A stretch of DNA of 64,000 nt, taken from Streptomyces sp. ERV7 (GTDB taxonomy: Bacteria > Actinomycetota > Actinomycetes > Streptomycetales > Streptomycetaceae). Below, piece after piece: positions 33,912 through 42,571 of this stretch. The position numbers and the translations under genes are program-made. The notes under the pieces were generated by a model that did not search any database, had not been told where the DNA came from, and worked only from the letters and a program-made list of their open reading frames with translations. The DNA is taken from positions 744,001-808,000 of the forward strand of contig NZ_LYOY01000040.1 in NCBI RefSeq assembly GCF_001653515.1, written 5' to 3'. Position 1 is the stretch's first letter. Each line of letters begins with the position of its first letter.

Positions 33912-34865
33912 ATGCGTTTCCCGATGCGTTCGCTTCTGTCCGCCGCCACGGCCGCCGGGCTCGTCGTGCTGGGGGCCGCCGCGGCCGCCGCCGACGACGG
34001 TGACTTCACGATCAAGGATCCCCGGATCAAGGAGTCCAGCGGCCTCGCCGCCAGCCGGACCCACCCTGGGATCTACTGGACGCACAACGACAGCGACGAC
34101 GGGCCGTACGTCTACGCCATCGACTCGAAGACCGGCGAGACCGTCGCCAGGATCACCATGACCGGCGTCGGGCGCCCGCGCGACGTCGAGGCGATCTCGG
34201 TCGGCTCGGACGGGAACGTGTACGTCGGCGACATCGGGGACAATCTCGGCGGCACCTGGAAGAACGTCTGGATCTACAAGTTCCCCGAGCCCGCCCGGCT
34301 GAAGGACGCGACGGTCAAGGCGACGCAGTACGTGGTGAAGTACGCCGACGGGCCGCGCAACGCCGAGGCGCTGATGGTCCACCCCAAGACGGGCCGCCTC
34401 TACATCGCCTCCAAGAAGGAGGGCGGCGGCGGGCTGTACGAGGGCCCGGAGCGGCTCTCCACGGCCGGGACGAACGTCTTCCGGCGGATCGACGACGTGC
34501 CGTGGGTCACCGACGGCGCCTTCTCCCCGGACGGCACGAAGCTGGCGCTGCGCGGGTACTTCTGGGCGGCCGAGTACGACTGGAAGGGCGGGAAGCTGGG
34601 GACGCGGCACGGTGTCTCGGCCCCGCTGATGCGCCAGGCCGAGTCCGTCACGTACACCCCGGACGGGAAGGCGCTGCTCTTCGGGAGCGAGGGGGAGCGG
34701 AGTCCGGTGGCGCGGGTCGCCGTCGCGGGGGGCGGGAAGTCCCCGTCGGACGCCCCTACAGCGCCACCCCCACCGGCGCGGCCCTCGGGGCGGGCAGCAC
34801 GGCGCTGGTCGTCGAGTCACTGGAGCACGCGCTGGCACGCGGAGCCACCATCCTCGCCGAGGTGA
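33912..34865 (+). CDS. Secreted beta-propeller-like protein, C-terminally replaced
   Basis: Signal peptide MRFPMRSLLSAATAAGLVVLGAAAAAA, then propeller-type repeats: DPRIKESSGLAASRTHPGIYW, VYVGDIGDNLGGTWKN, PRNAEALMVHPKTGRLYIA, DGAFSPDGTKLALRG and VTYTPDGKALLFGSEG. About residue 278 (near 34745) the frame turns into Pro/Arg/Ser-rich nonsense that is the shifted frame of the ketosynthase fragment, and stops at 34865. The propeller itself is nearly complete; a C-terminal linker or anchor has probably been lost. A protein may still be secreted with an odd tail. Confidence 0.7.
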   Translation: MRFPMRSLLSAATAAGLVVLGAAAAAADDGDFTIKDPRIKESSGLAASRTHPGIYWTHNDSDDGPYVYAIDSKTGETVARITMTGVGRPRDVEAISVGSDGNVYVGDIGDNLGGTWKNVWIYKFPEPARLKDATVKATQYVVKYADGPRNAEALMVHPKTGRLYIASKKEGGGGLYEGPERLSTAGTNVFRRIDDVPWVTDGAFSPDGTKLALRGYFWAAEYDWKGGKLGTRHGVSAPLMRQAESVTYTPDGKALLFGSEGERSPVARVAVAGGGKSPSDAPTAPPPPARPSGRAARRWSSSHWSTRWHAEPPSSPR

Positions 34866-35347
34866 AGGGACACGCCATCACCAGCGACGCCCATCGCGTG
34901 GCGGGCAACGACCCCTCGGGCGAGGCCTGGGCGGAGAGCTTCCGGCGGGCCCTGGCCGACGGCGGTGTACCGGCCTCGGACGTGGGCACGGTCTTCGGCG
35001 ACGCCCGCGGCACCGCCGCGATCGACCGCGCCGAAGCCGCCGCGGTCACCCAGGTGTGGGAGCCGGGCACGGTCCGGCTGAGCAACCTCAGCCCGTACAC
35101 GGGACACGTGCCCAGCACCTCGGCACTGATGTCGGCCGTCTGCGCCACCGAGACCCTGCGCACCGGCTGGAGCCCGCGGATCCCGGGCCTCTCAGAGCCT
35201 CTTGACGGGCTGCGCCCGTATCTCGACTCCGCTGCCGAGGCCGTCGGCAAGGCGTGTGTGGTGACCGCCGCCAACTGGGGAGGGACCTACGTCTCCCTGG
35301 TCCTCGCCCCCTGGCAGGAGAGCGCCGCGTCCGAGGAGGCGGCATGA
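34748..35347 (+). pseudogene. Beta-ketoacyl synthase, C-terminal half only
   Basis: From about 34751 the frame reads RPYSATPTGAALGAGSTALVV, ILAEVKGHAITSDAHRVAG and DVGTVFGDARGTAAIDRAEAAAV, then YTGHVPSTSALMSAVCATETL. This is the second half of a thiolase-fold ketosynthase. The first catalytic His motif (usually A-H-G-T-G-T) is D-A-R-G-T-A, so the parent was already a degenerate or chain-length-factor-like ketosynthase; the second His (T-G-H) is kept. The N-terminal half with the active-site region and the start codon are missing. Its TGA overlaps the AcpS-like start (ATGA), so the downstream operon structure is native. Confidence 0.75.
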
Positions 35348-35727
35348 ACCACCACACCACCGCGGGCCCGGTCGTCCGCATCAGCCCGCCGCAGCAGTGC
35401 CCGGAGCGGGACGACCCCCGCTGGACCGACTGGCTGACCGACACCGAACGCGCCTACGCGCACTCCCTGGCCCGTGCCGAGGAGCACCTGTCCGCCCGCA
35501 AGGCTGCCAAGGAGGCGGCCGCGCGGCTCCTGGGCTGGCCGGGGCCGCCGCCCTGGCAGGACATGGAGATCCGGCGCGCCTCGGACGAGGCACCCACCCT
35601 GCGCGTACGCGGTGCGCTCGCGCAGTGGATGGCCGACCACGGCCTGGCCAACCCCCGCATCTCGCTGACGCACGCTCGCGGGTACGCGGCGGCCCTCGCC
35701 TGGTTCCCGGCCGGTGGGGAGCGGTGA
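35344..35727 (+). CDS. AcpS-like 4'-phosphopantetheinyl transferase domain protein
   Basis: A 127-residue protein. The order DTERAYAHS, HLSARKAAKEAAARLLG, WQDMEIRR, RVRGALAQWMADHG and RISLTHARGYAAALAWF matches the holo-ACP synthase fold, with the metal-binding Glu in AKEA and the CoA-binding S-L-T-H. The first strand with its D-x-x-E is atypical. It would convert an acyl carrier protein of the cluster to its holo form, but no carrier protein gene is visible here. It is translationally coupled at both ends to its neighbours. Confidence 0.7.
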   Translation: MNHHTTAGPVVRISPPQQCPERDDPRWTDWLTDTERAYAHSLARAEEHLSARKAAKEAAARLLGWPGPPPWQDMEIRRASDEAPTLRVRGALAQWMADHGLANPRISLTHARGYAAALAWFPAGGER

Positions 35728-36485
35728 TGCACGCGCCACAGCCGTACCGCCGGATCGCTCTGATCACCGGGGCACTCGGCGGCATCGGAGGGGCCGTGAC
35801 CCGAGCCCTGCTCGACCAGGGCATGGGCGTCGTGGTCACCGACCTCGACGGGGACGCCTGCCGGGCGGCGGCGAGCGAACTCAACAGCGGCCGCACCACG
35901 GGCAACGCGGTCGGCCACCCCCTCGATGTGACCGACCCCGACTCCTGGCAGCGGGCGACCCGGTTCGCCCGCCGCCGCTTCGGCCACCTCGACGTCCTCG
36001 TCAACAACGCAGGCACACTCGGCATCCACGGACTGGAGAGCTGCACCGACCAGGAGTGGGACCGCGTGGTGGACACCTGCCAGCGCGGCACCTGGCTGGG
36101 GATGCGGGCCGCCGCCCCGTGTCTGAGGTCCGCCGGGGGCGGCTCCATCGTCAACGTGAGCTCCATCTACGGAATGGTCGGATCGGGCGCCGCCTTCGCC
36201 TACCACGCCGCCAAGGGCGCCGTGCGGGCCATGAGCCGCGCGGCCGCCGTCGAACTGGCCCCCTCCGGCATCCGGGTCAACAGCGTCTCCCCCGGCATGG
36301 TCGCCACCCCCATGACGGCGACCGTGCCCCGGGAGTTCCTCAGCGACGTCACCGCACGCACCCCCCTGCGCCGCCCGGCGCACCCGGACGAAGTGGCGGC
36401 GGCTGTGCGATTCCTGGTCTGTGACACCGCCTCCTTCATCACCGGTACCGAAATCGTCGTCGACGGCGGCTTCACCGCCCTGTGA
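35727..36485 (+). CDS. SDR-family ketoreductase
   Basis: A 252-residue FabG-like SDR with an intact active site: ITGALGGIGGAVTRAL (cofactor), LVNNAGTLG, VNVSSIYG (Ser), AYHAAKGAVRA (Tyr and Lys), VNSVSPGMVATPM and GTEIVVDGGFTAL. It starts on the ATG overlapping the AcpS-like stop. In this setting it would reduce a beta-keto group during chain assembly or tailor the product. It contrasts with the two SDRs at 481 and 30289 that lack the Tyr. Confidence 0.88.
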   Translation: MHAPQPYRRIALITGALGGIGGAVTRALLDQGMGVVVTDLDGDACRAAASELNSGRTTGNAVGHPLDVTDPDSWQRATRFARRRFGHLDVLVNNAGTLGIHGLESCTDQEWDRVVDTCQRGTWLGMRAAAPCLRSAGGGSIVNVSSIYGMVGSGAAFAYHAAKGAVRAMSRAAAVELAPSGIRVNSVSPGMVATPMTATVPREFLSDVTARTPLRRPAHPDEVAAAVRFLVCDTASFITGTEIVVDGGFTAL

Positions 36486-36507
36486 CGCTCTTACGCGAGG
36501 AGTCGTG

Positions 36508-38409
36508 ATGGACGAGGACCACGGCCGGGCGCCCTGGGTCGCGTTGGGCGTCCTGTGCACAGGCTTCTTCATGATCATGCTGGACACCACGATCGTGCAC
36601 GTGGCCATCCCGGCGATGATGCGGGGGATGGCCGCGGACCTGGACCAGGTTCTCTGGGTCGTCAACGCCTATCTGATCAGTTACGCGGTCTTCATGATCC
36701 CGGCCGGACGCCTCGGCACACGCTACGGCCCCCGGCGGATCCACCTCACCGGACTCGCCCTGTTCACCACCGCCTCCGCCCTGTGCGGCTGCGCCGGAAG
36801 CATCGGCCAACTCCTGGCCTGGCGCGCCCTCCAGGGGCTCGGTGCGGCCCTGGTGACGCCGCAGATCGGCGCCTTCGTCGCCGTGCTCTTCCCCGCCCGC
36901 CGACGCGGAGCCGCTTTCGGCGCACTCACCAGTGTCATGGGACTGTCGATCGTCGCGGGCCCCCTCCTCGGCGGACTCCTGGTCACCCGCGTCGGCTGGC
37001 AGTGGATCTTCATGGTCAACGTGCCCGTCGGCGTCGCGGTGCTCCTCCTGTCCCTCGCCCTGCTCCCCGCGCCGACCCCCGACGAGCGCCGGGGCACGGA
37101 CCCGCTCGGTCTGGCCCTGGTGACGATCGGGCTCACCACCCTCACCTTCGCACTGCTGGGCAGCGGACGCCCGTTGCGCGGACAGGCCCTGTGCGCGGGA
37201 GTCGCCTGCCTGGTCCTGTTCCTCGTACAGCAACGCTGCAACACCCGCTCCCCCCTTCTGCCGCGCGCACTGTTCGCCCGGCGTGACTTCGCCGTGGCCA
37301 ACGGCATCGGCGCGGCCGTCCACTTCGCGGTCATCGGCAGCGCCACCCCGATCGCGCTCCTCCTGCAACAGCAGTTGCACCTCACCGCGCTGCAGTCCGC
37401 CCTCCTCACCGCGCCCACCCCGCTCGCCGCCGCCGCGGCCGCGCACGTCTCCGGCCGCCTCGCCGACCGCATCGGCGGCAAACCCCTGGTCATCGGCGGC
37501 CTGCTGACCTACGCGTACGGGCTCGCCGTGGTGGGTTCGCAGGCCCGCCCGGGGATGGACCCCTGGGAGCTGCTCCCGGCGATGCTCCTGGCGGATCTCG
37601 GCATCGGCGCCGCCCTCGCCCCGCTCACCAAAATCGCCATGGACGCGGTCGACAGCCGGCACGCGGGCCCGGCGTCCGGCCTCCTCAACACCAGCCGTCA
37701 GGTCGGCGGCATCCTCGGCGGCGCCGCCGTCGGTGCGCTGATCAGCCGTCAGACAGCCTCGGCCGCACAGGAGTCGGCCGACCCGGGGCCCACCGGCGGG
37801 GCAAGCCGGGCGGTCGACTACGCCGCCGCCCTGCACACCACTACGCTCCTGACATCCGGCGTCCTGTTCCTCGCCGCCGTCGCCGCCGCGACGCTCGCTC
37901 CCGCACGCAGCCGGCGGCCCCTGCACCCACGCCGTACGGCGTGGGTACGGCTCGACACTCTGCCCGCCGTCGTCCAGGAACACCACGGCTACCAGGCCGT
38001 TCAGATCCTCACCGCGACCAGGGTCGCCGCGCGCGGGCGCCGCGAGGTCATCGGATTCGAAGTGGCGGGCGCCGACAGTTCCCTCGCCTGGTCCCGCCTG
38101 CTGAGCGGGCTGCACGCCCACGGCCTCAACCTCGCATCCGTCCAGTACGTGGTGTGTGACGACACCCCTGGGCTGGCCGCGGCCGTCGGCCACGAACTGC
38201 GCCTGCCGACCCGCCCGGCGGGCGGGTCCCGCGACGCGGCGGCGGAGCTGCGGCGGACCCTGCGGCGGCATCTCGGCGCCGACGGCCCCGCGCACACACC
38301 TACCGGACTGGCCACCACCGTCCAGGAGGCGATCACGGCGCAGAACAGCCAGTGGGCCACAGCACCCCGCCCCGGCGGAAGAACCTGGCGTCCTCAGGTC
38401 CCCCTATGA
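36508..38409 (+). CDS. MFS drug exporter fused to an IS256-transposase-like segment
   Basis: 633 residues. Residues 10-465 form a 14-segment DHA2/EmrB-QacA-type exporter: FMIMLDTTIVHVAIPAM, GRLGTRYGPRRIHLTG, WRALQGLGAALVTPQ, GPLLGGLLVTRVGWQWIFMVN. From about 476 the sequence resembles a Mutator/IS256 transposase core: WVRLDTLP, AARGRREVIGFEVAG, SLAWSRLLSGLHAHGLNLASV, YVVCDDTPGLAAAV. Two acidic residues, D483 and D551, are spaced about as the first two catalytic Asp of that family; the third acidic residue and the rest of the transposase are absent. Codon use is uniform throughout. GAGGAG precedes the ATG. It probably exports the product of the cluster. Confidence 0.75.
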   Translation: MDEDHGRAPWVALGVLCTGFFMIMLDTTIVHVAIPAMMRGMAADLDQVLWVVNAYLISYAVFMIPAGRLGTRYGPRRIHLTGLALFTTASALCGCAGSIGQLLAWRALQGLGAALVTPQIGAFVAVLFPARRRGAAFGALTSVMGLSIVAGPLLGGLLVTRVGWQWIFMVNVPVGVAVLLLSLALLPAPTPDERRGTDPLGLALVTIGLTTLTFALLGSGRPLRGQALCAGVACLVLFLVQQRCNTRSPLLPRALFARRDFAVANGIGAAVHFAVIGSATPIALLLQQQLHLTALQSALLTAPTPLAAAAAAHVSGRLADRIGGKPLVIGGLLTYAYGLAVVGSQARPGMDPWELLPAMLLADLGIGAALAPLTKIAMDAVDSRHAGPASGLLNTSRQVGGILGGAAVGALISRQTASAAQESADPGPTGGASRAVDYAAALHTTTLLTSGVLFLAAVAAATLAPARSRRPLHPRRTAWVRLDTLPAVVQEHHGYQAVQILTATRVAARGRREVIGFEVAGADSSLAWSRLLSGLHAHGLNLASVQYVVCDDTPGLAAAVGHELRLPTRPAGGSRDAAAELRRTLRRHLGADGPAHTPTGLATTVQEAITAQNSQWATAPRPGGRTWRPQVPL

Positions 38410-38543
38410 CCTCCCGTCCCGTGCCGCGACCGTACGCATCGCACGGGACCGGGCTGGAGCACCACCTCAAACCCCCACCCCTCAAAAAACACCCCACCAG
38501 CCAACGGACCAACCAACCCACTCCCGAGACGGAGGAACCCCTC

Positions 38544-39785
38544 ATGCCCGTCCCCCAGGAACTCACCCCGCACAGCACAGCTCCAGCGGCGCCTGAACGC
38601 CCCGCGCACAGGCTTCCCACACTCACCGGAATGCGGTTCGTGGCCGCGGCCGCCGTCGTGCTGTGCCACTTCTCCCTCTACATCCGGGGGAACCCGGACT
38701 TCTGGCGCAACCTCGGCCAGGTCGGCGTCTCGTTCTTCTTCGTCCTCAGCGGCTTCGTCCTCACCTGGTCGGCCAGGCCCGGCACCCCTGCCCGGGCCGT
38801 CTGGCGCGCGCGGGCGGTGAAGATCTTCCCCAACCACCTCCTTGTCGGAGCGGCCCATGCGGGTCTCATGCTGCTGACAGGGAAAGCGATCGTCACCGCC
38901 CAGATCCTCCCCACGGCGACACTCACCCAGTCGTGGATTCCCGGATTCAACCTCACGACGGCCATCAGCCCCGTGAGCTGGACCCTCTCCTGCGAGATGT
39001 TCTTCTACCTCGCCTTTCCGCTGCTGCTGACACAACTCCGCCGCGTACCCCCGAGATACCTGTGGTGGGCGGCCGCGGCACTGATCGCGGTGATCTTCGC
39101 CCTGCCGGTCGTCGCCGACCACTTCGTCCCCAACGGCAAGCCGATGTCCCCGCTGCTCCCCTACCTCGACAACGACGCCTGGTTCGTAGGATTCTTCCCG
39201 CTCGCGAGGGCCTTCGAGTTCGCCCTCGGCATGGTCCTGGCGCGCATCGTCGCCGCGGGAAAGTGGATACAGCTCGGCATGGCGCCCGCCACGGTCCTGT
39301 TCGTACTGGGCTACTGGCTGTCGATGGGATCCGGCCTGTACTCCTTCGCCGCCGCCACGGTCATCCCGATCGGCATGCTCATCTGCGCGGGCGCGGTCGC
39401 GGACGTCGAGGGGCGCCCTTCCCCGCTGCGCCACCCCTACCTCGTACGGCTCGGTGAGATCTCGTTCGCCCTGTATCTGGTGCACAAGCCGGTCATCGAC
39501 TACGGCACCAAGCTGCTCGGCATCCCGCACTTCAGCGGTCTGGCCCTGGTGGACCAAGTGGTCGTACTGGCACCGCTGTTCGCGATCGCGCTACTCCTGT
39601 CCTGGCTGCTGTATATCGGTGTGGAACGCCCGGTGATGCGTCACTGGGCCCGGCGCCGCCCGCGCCGCAACGCGAACCACCGGGCGGCCTGCCGGGAGTG
39701 CCCGGCCCGAACCTGCTCGGGCCGGCCGAGCGGTGCGGATCACTCCGAAGGGGAGGACGTGGCCGAGCGTCCCTGGCCACGCTGA
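38544..39785 (+). CDS. Membrane-bound acyltransferase (acyltransferase 3 / OafA family)
   Basis: A 413-residue integral membrane acyltransferase: RLPTLTGMRFVAAAAVVLCHFSLY (catalytic-type R and H), VGVSFFFVLSGFVLTWS, SWTLSCEMFFYLAFPLLL, FEFALGMVLARI, LGEISFALYLVHKPV and about ten hydrophobic segments. Such enzymes transfer acyl groups onto polysaccharides, macrolides or lipids. GGAGG lies nine bases before the ATG. The last 45 residues (Arg- and Cys-rich) look like read-through into non-native sequence, so the true C-terminus may be lost. It ends the remnant biosynthetic cluster. Confidence 0.85.
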   Translation: MPVPQELTPHSTAPAAPERPAHRLPTLTGMRFVAAAAVVLCHFSLYIRGNPDFWRNLGQVGVSFFFVLSGFVLTWSARPGTPARAVWRARAVKIFPNHLLVGAAHAGLMLLTGKAIVTAQILPTATLTQSWIPGFNLTTAISPVSWTLSCEMFFYLAFPLLLTQLRRVPPRYLWWAAAALIAVIFALPVVADHFVPNGKPMSPLLPYLDNDAWFVGFFPLARAFEFALGMVLARIVAAGKWIQLGMAPATVLFVLGYWLSMGSGLYSFAAATVIPIGMLICAGAVADVEGRPSPLRHPYLVRLGEISFALYLVHKPVIDYGTKLLGIPHFSGLALVDQVVVLAPLFAIALLLSWLLYIGVERPVMRHWARRRPRRNANHRAACRECPARTCSGRPSGADHSEGEDVAERPWPR

Positions 39786-39789
39786 CCTT

Positions 39790-40353
39790 TCAGCGCAGGT
39801 GGGCCGCCACCCCCACCACCTCGTACCGGGGCGGCTCCCCCACCACCCCGGTGACCGGCAGCCGGCTGCGGACCAGGACCAGCTCCTCCGTCTGCCATGC
39901 CGTGCCCTCGAAGGGCGTCAGCGCGTCGACGTACGGGTGCAGGTCGGACCCCGCCCGGCTGCGGGCCAGGGTGAGGTGGGGGTGGTAGCGGCGGTGTTCG
40001 TCCATCGGGATGCCCGCGCGGCGGGCCGCCGCGTCCGACCGTTCGGCCAAGAGACGCAGCGCGTCGATCGCGCCCGCGACGCCCGCCCACAGCACCTTGT
40101 CCCCGAACCGGCCGCCCCCGTGCAGCCGCAGCTCGAAGGGCGGGGTGCGGTGGGCGGCCCGGGCCAGGCGGGCGTGGAGGTCCGGCAGCAGCGCCTCGTC
40201 CACCTCGCCCAGGAACGCCAGCGTGAGGTGCCAGTCGTCGCGGCCCGCCCAGCGCAGCCGGTCCGCGCCGGGCAGGGCGTGCAACTCGTCCACCGACACG
40301 CCGAGTTCGGCCAGCCGGGGCGGCGGGGGCAGCACGGCCACGAAGAGTCTCAT
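39790..40353 (-). CDS. thpR: RNA 2',3'-cyclic phosphodiesterase (2'-5' RNA ligase family)
   Basis: A 187-residue two-histidine phosphoesterase. The two catalytic motifs are HLTLAFLGEVD (residues about 42) and HPHLTLARSR (about 126). The N-terminal MRLFVAVLPPP is typical of ThpR. It hydrolyses 2',3'-cyclic phosphate RNA ends and has weak ligase activity in vitro. It is convergent with, and almost abuts, the acyltransferase gene. Confidence 0.92.
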   Translation of the reverse strand: MRLFVAVLPPPPRLAELGVSVDELHALPGADRLRWAGRDDWHLTLAFLGEVDEALLPDLHARLARAAHRTPPFELRLHGGGRFGDKVLWAGVAGAIDALRLLAERSDAAARRAGIPMDEHRRYHPHLTLARSRAGSDLHPYVDALTPFEGTAWQTEELVLVRSRLPVTGVVGEPPRYEVVGVAAHLR

Positions 40354-40384
40354 GGGACCAGTCTTGCCCCGGGGGAAGGACTCG

Positions 40385-41734
40385 TCACGCCGCCGTGGCC
40401 AGCTGCTCCCTCGGGACGAACTCCAGGTGCCGGCGGCCGCGCCGCAGATCGACCTTGAGCCGCAGGTTCGCCGCACGGGCCAGCATCAGACCGACACCGA
40501 GCGACGCGACCGCGCAGATCAGTCCGCCCAGGGCGAGGCTGACCCGTACGCCGTACTCGTCCGTGAGCCAGCCGAAGAGCGGGCCGCCCAGCGGGGTGCC
40601 GCCGGTGAAGACCATCATGAACAGGCTCATCACCCGGCCGCGCATCTCCGGGTCGGTGGCCATCTGGACGGAGGCGTTGGCCGTGACGTTCACCGTCAGG
40701 CCGAGGACGCCGATCGGGAGCAGGAGCGCGACGAAGAGCACCATGCCGGGCGCCATCGCCGCCGCGACCTCGATGATCGCGAACAGTCCTGCCGCCCCCG
40801 CCAGCAGCCGCAGACGCGTGGTGCCCCGGCGGGCCGCGAGCAGCGCGCCGATCAGGGAGCCGATCGCCATCAGGCTGTTGAACAGGCCGTACATCCCGGA
40901 GCCGCCGTGGAAGACGTCATGGGCGAAGGCGCTGAGCCAGATCGGGAAGTTGAAGCCGAAGGTGCCGACGAACCCGACCAGGACGATCGGCCAGATCAGC
41001 TCCGGGCGCTTGGAGACGTAGTCCAGGCCCTCGCGGAGCTGGCCCTTGCCGCGCGGCGCGAGCTTGGTGGGCCGCAGTTCGGCCGTACGCATCAGGGCGA
41101 GGCCGGCCAGCGGTGCCAGGAAGGAGAGGCCGTTGGCGAGGAACGCCCAGCCGGGGCCGACCGCCGCCATCACTCCACCCGCGACCGCGGGGCCCACGAG
41201 CCGGGCCGACTGGAAGTTGGCCGAGTTGAGGCTGACCGCGTTGCGGACCTGGTCGGGGCCGACCATCTCGGAGACGAAGGACTGGCGGGTCGGGTTGTCG
41301 ACGACCGTCACCAGGCCGGTGAAGAACGCGGTCACATAGACGTGCCAGACCTGGACGTGGCCGGAGAGCGTCATGGCCGCCAGGAAGAGACCGCCGAGGC
41401 CCATCGCGCTCTGGGTCACGAAGAGGATGCTCCGCTTGGCGAAGCGGTCGGCGATGACGCCGCCGTACAGCCCGAAGAGCAGCATCGGCAGGAACTGCAT
41501 GGCGGTGGTGATGCCCACCGCCACCGAGGAGCCGGTGATCTGGAGGACCAGCCAGTCCTGGGTGATCCGCGCCATCCAGGTGCCGATGTTGGAGACGATG
41601 GCACCGGAGAAGAACAGCCGGTAGTTGCGGATCGCGAGGGAGGAGAAGGTCCCCCGTCGGGTGCTGCCGGCGGCAGCGGTGTCGTGGGTGGATTTCGGTG
41701 CGGGGGCGGAGTCTGCTCCGGATCCCGTACTCAA
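40385..41734 (-). CDS. MFS transporter of the MarR-MFS pair
   Basis: A 449-residue, 12-segment transporter: FFSGAIVSNIGTWMARITQDWLVLQITG, FLPMLLFGLYGGVIADRFAKR, NPTRQSFVSEMVGPDQVRNAVSLNS, AFLANGLSFLAPLAGL, MRGRVMSLFMMVFTGGTPLGGPLFGWL. The signature belongs to the Bacilysin/EntS-like MFS_3 group. The start is TTG at 41732-41734, supported by AGGAGG ten bases upstream. It lies 31 bases after the MarR gene on the same strand, so the two are co-transcribed and the transporter is likely derepressed when MarR binds its ligand. Confidence 0.9.
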   Translation of the reverse strand: MSTGSGADSAPAPKSTHDTAAAGSTRRGTFSSLAIRNYRLFFSGAIVSNIGTWMARITQDWLVLQITGSSVAVGITTAMQFLPMLLFGLYGGVIADRFAKRSILFVTQSAMGLGGLFLAAMTLSGHVQVWHVYVTAFFTGLVTVVDNPTRQSFVSEMVGPDQVRNAVSLNSANFQSARLVGPAVAGGVMAAVGPGWAFLANGLSFLAPLAGLALMRTAELRPTKLAPRGKGQLREGLDYVSKRPELIWPIVLVGFVGTFGFNFPIWLSAFAHDVFHGGSGMYGLFNSLMAIGSLIGALLAARRGTTRLRLLAGAAGLFAIIEVAAAMAPGMVLFVALLLPIGVLGLTVNVTANASVQMATDPEMRGRVMSLFMMVFTGGTPLGGPLFGWLTDEYGVRVSLALGGLICAVASLGVGLMLARAANLRLKVDLRRGRRHLEFVPREQLATAA

Positions 41735-41765
41735 AGGGGTTCGCCTCCTATTCTGCGCGGTCAGT

Positions 41766-42209
41766 TCACAGGTGTGCGAGCTTCTCCAGTACGGGTGCGG
41801 CGGCGCGCAGCTTCGCCCACTCGTCCTCGTCCAGGCCTTCCGCGAGGGAAGCCAGCCAGGCGTTGCGCTTTCGGCGGCTCTCTTCGAGCATCGCCTCGGC
41901 CTCTTCGGTCTGGCTGACCACCTTCTGGCGGCGGTCGTCGGGGTGCGGCTCCAGCCTGACCAGGCCCTTCGCCTCCAGCAACGCGACGATGCGGGTCATC
42001 GACGGCGGCTGGACGTGCTCCTTGCGGGCCAGCTCACCGGGGGTGGCCGAGCCGCAGCGGAAGAGGGTGCCGAGCACCGACATCTCGGTGGGGCTCAGCG
42101 ACTCGTCGACGCGCTGGTGCTTCAGGCGTCGGCTCAGGCGCATAACCGCGGAGCGGAGGGAGTTCACGGCGGCGACGTCGGCGTCACTGTCGTGGGGCAG
42201 GTCAGACAT
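41766..42209 (-). CDS. MarR-family transcriptional regulator
   Basis: A 147-residue MarR regulator: LRSAVMRLSRRLKHQRVDESLSPTEMSVLGTL, ATPGELARKEHVQPPSMTRIVALLEAKGLV, and the wing HPDDRRQKVVSQTE. It precedes the MFS gene in one operon, a conserved Streptomyces pairing. A dyad with AT-rich arms overlaps its start region (42217-42234) and is a good autoregulatory operator. Confidence 0.92.
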   Translation of the reverse strand: MSDLPHDSDADVAAVNSLRSAVMRLSRRLKHQRVDESLSPTEMSVLGTLFRCGSATPGELARKEHVQPPSMTRIVALLEAKGLVRLEPHPDDRRQKVVSQTEEAEAMLEESRRKRNAWLASLAEGLDEDEWAKLRAAAPVLEKLAHL

Positions 42210-42216
42210 GTTCGTT

Positions 42217-42234
42217 AGAATAACTCATTACTCT
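42217..42234. promoter_or_regulatory. Probable MarR operator
   Basis: AGAATAAC (42217-42224) and ATTACTCT (42227-42234) are complementary at six of eight positions around TC, seven bases upstream of the marR start codon. An A/T-rich dyad at this position fits autorepression by MarR. Confidence 0.5.
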
Positions 42235-42366
42235 GGCTAAATACCAGCCCGAGTACCACCGGCGCGCCGTAACGGCCGCCACACACCACTACACACATCA
42301 CCCGAATGAGTGAGAGCTATCGGAAAAGTGACGCACCGGGGCGGGGCCTGCGGCGACCCTCGTCCC

Positions 42367-42549
42367 ATGGGGACCAGCGTGCTCAGCCTGCGGATAGACG
42401 GTGAGCTGCTCGAACGGCTCCGGCAGCATGCCGCCAAACGCGGAATGAGCGTCCAGGACTATGTGGTCCGGACGCTCATTCGCGACGACTTCGACGAGCG
42501 GTTCAACGCCGCGGTCGATGAGACGGAGAAGTTCTACGGGGCGGCCTAG
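42367..42549 (+). CDS. Ribbon-helix-helix (CopG-like) protein
   Basis: A 60-residue protein: VLSLRIDGELLERLRQHAAKRGMSVQDYVVRTLI is a ribbon-helix-helix DNA-binding unit, followed by an acidic-aromatic tail (DETEKFYGAA). Such proteins are often antitoxins, but no toxin gene overlaps it here, so it may be an orphan regulator. The ATG at 42367 is chosen over one at 42310 because the beta strand begins within six residues of it. Confidence 0.8.
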   Translation: MGTSVLSLRIDGELLERLRQHAAKRGMSVQDYVVRTLIRDDFDERFNAAVDETEKFYGAA

Positions 42550-42571
42550 CACCGCCCCGCCCAGGGGCCGG

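Noticed and set aside
37930..38409. A complete IS256 element
   Set aside because: Only a partial transposase-like core is present, in frame with the exporter, with no inverted ends or third catalytic residue.
42367..42549. Toxin-antitoxin pair around the ribbon-helix-helix protein
   Set aside because: No small overlapping toxin-like ORF lies on either side; the neighbours are a MarR gene and a purine permease.
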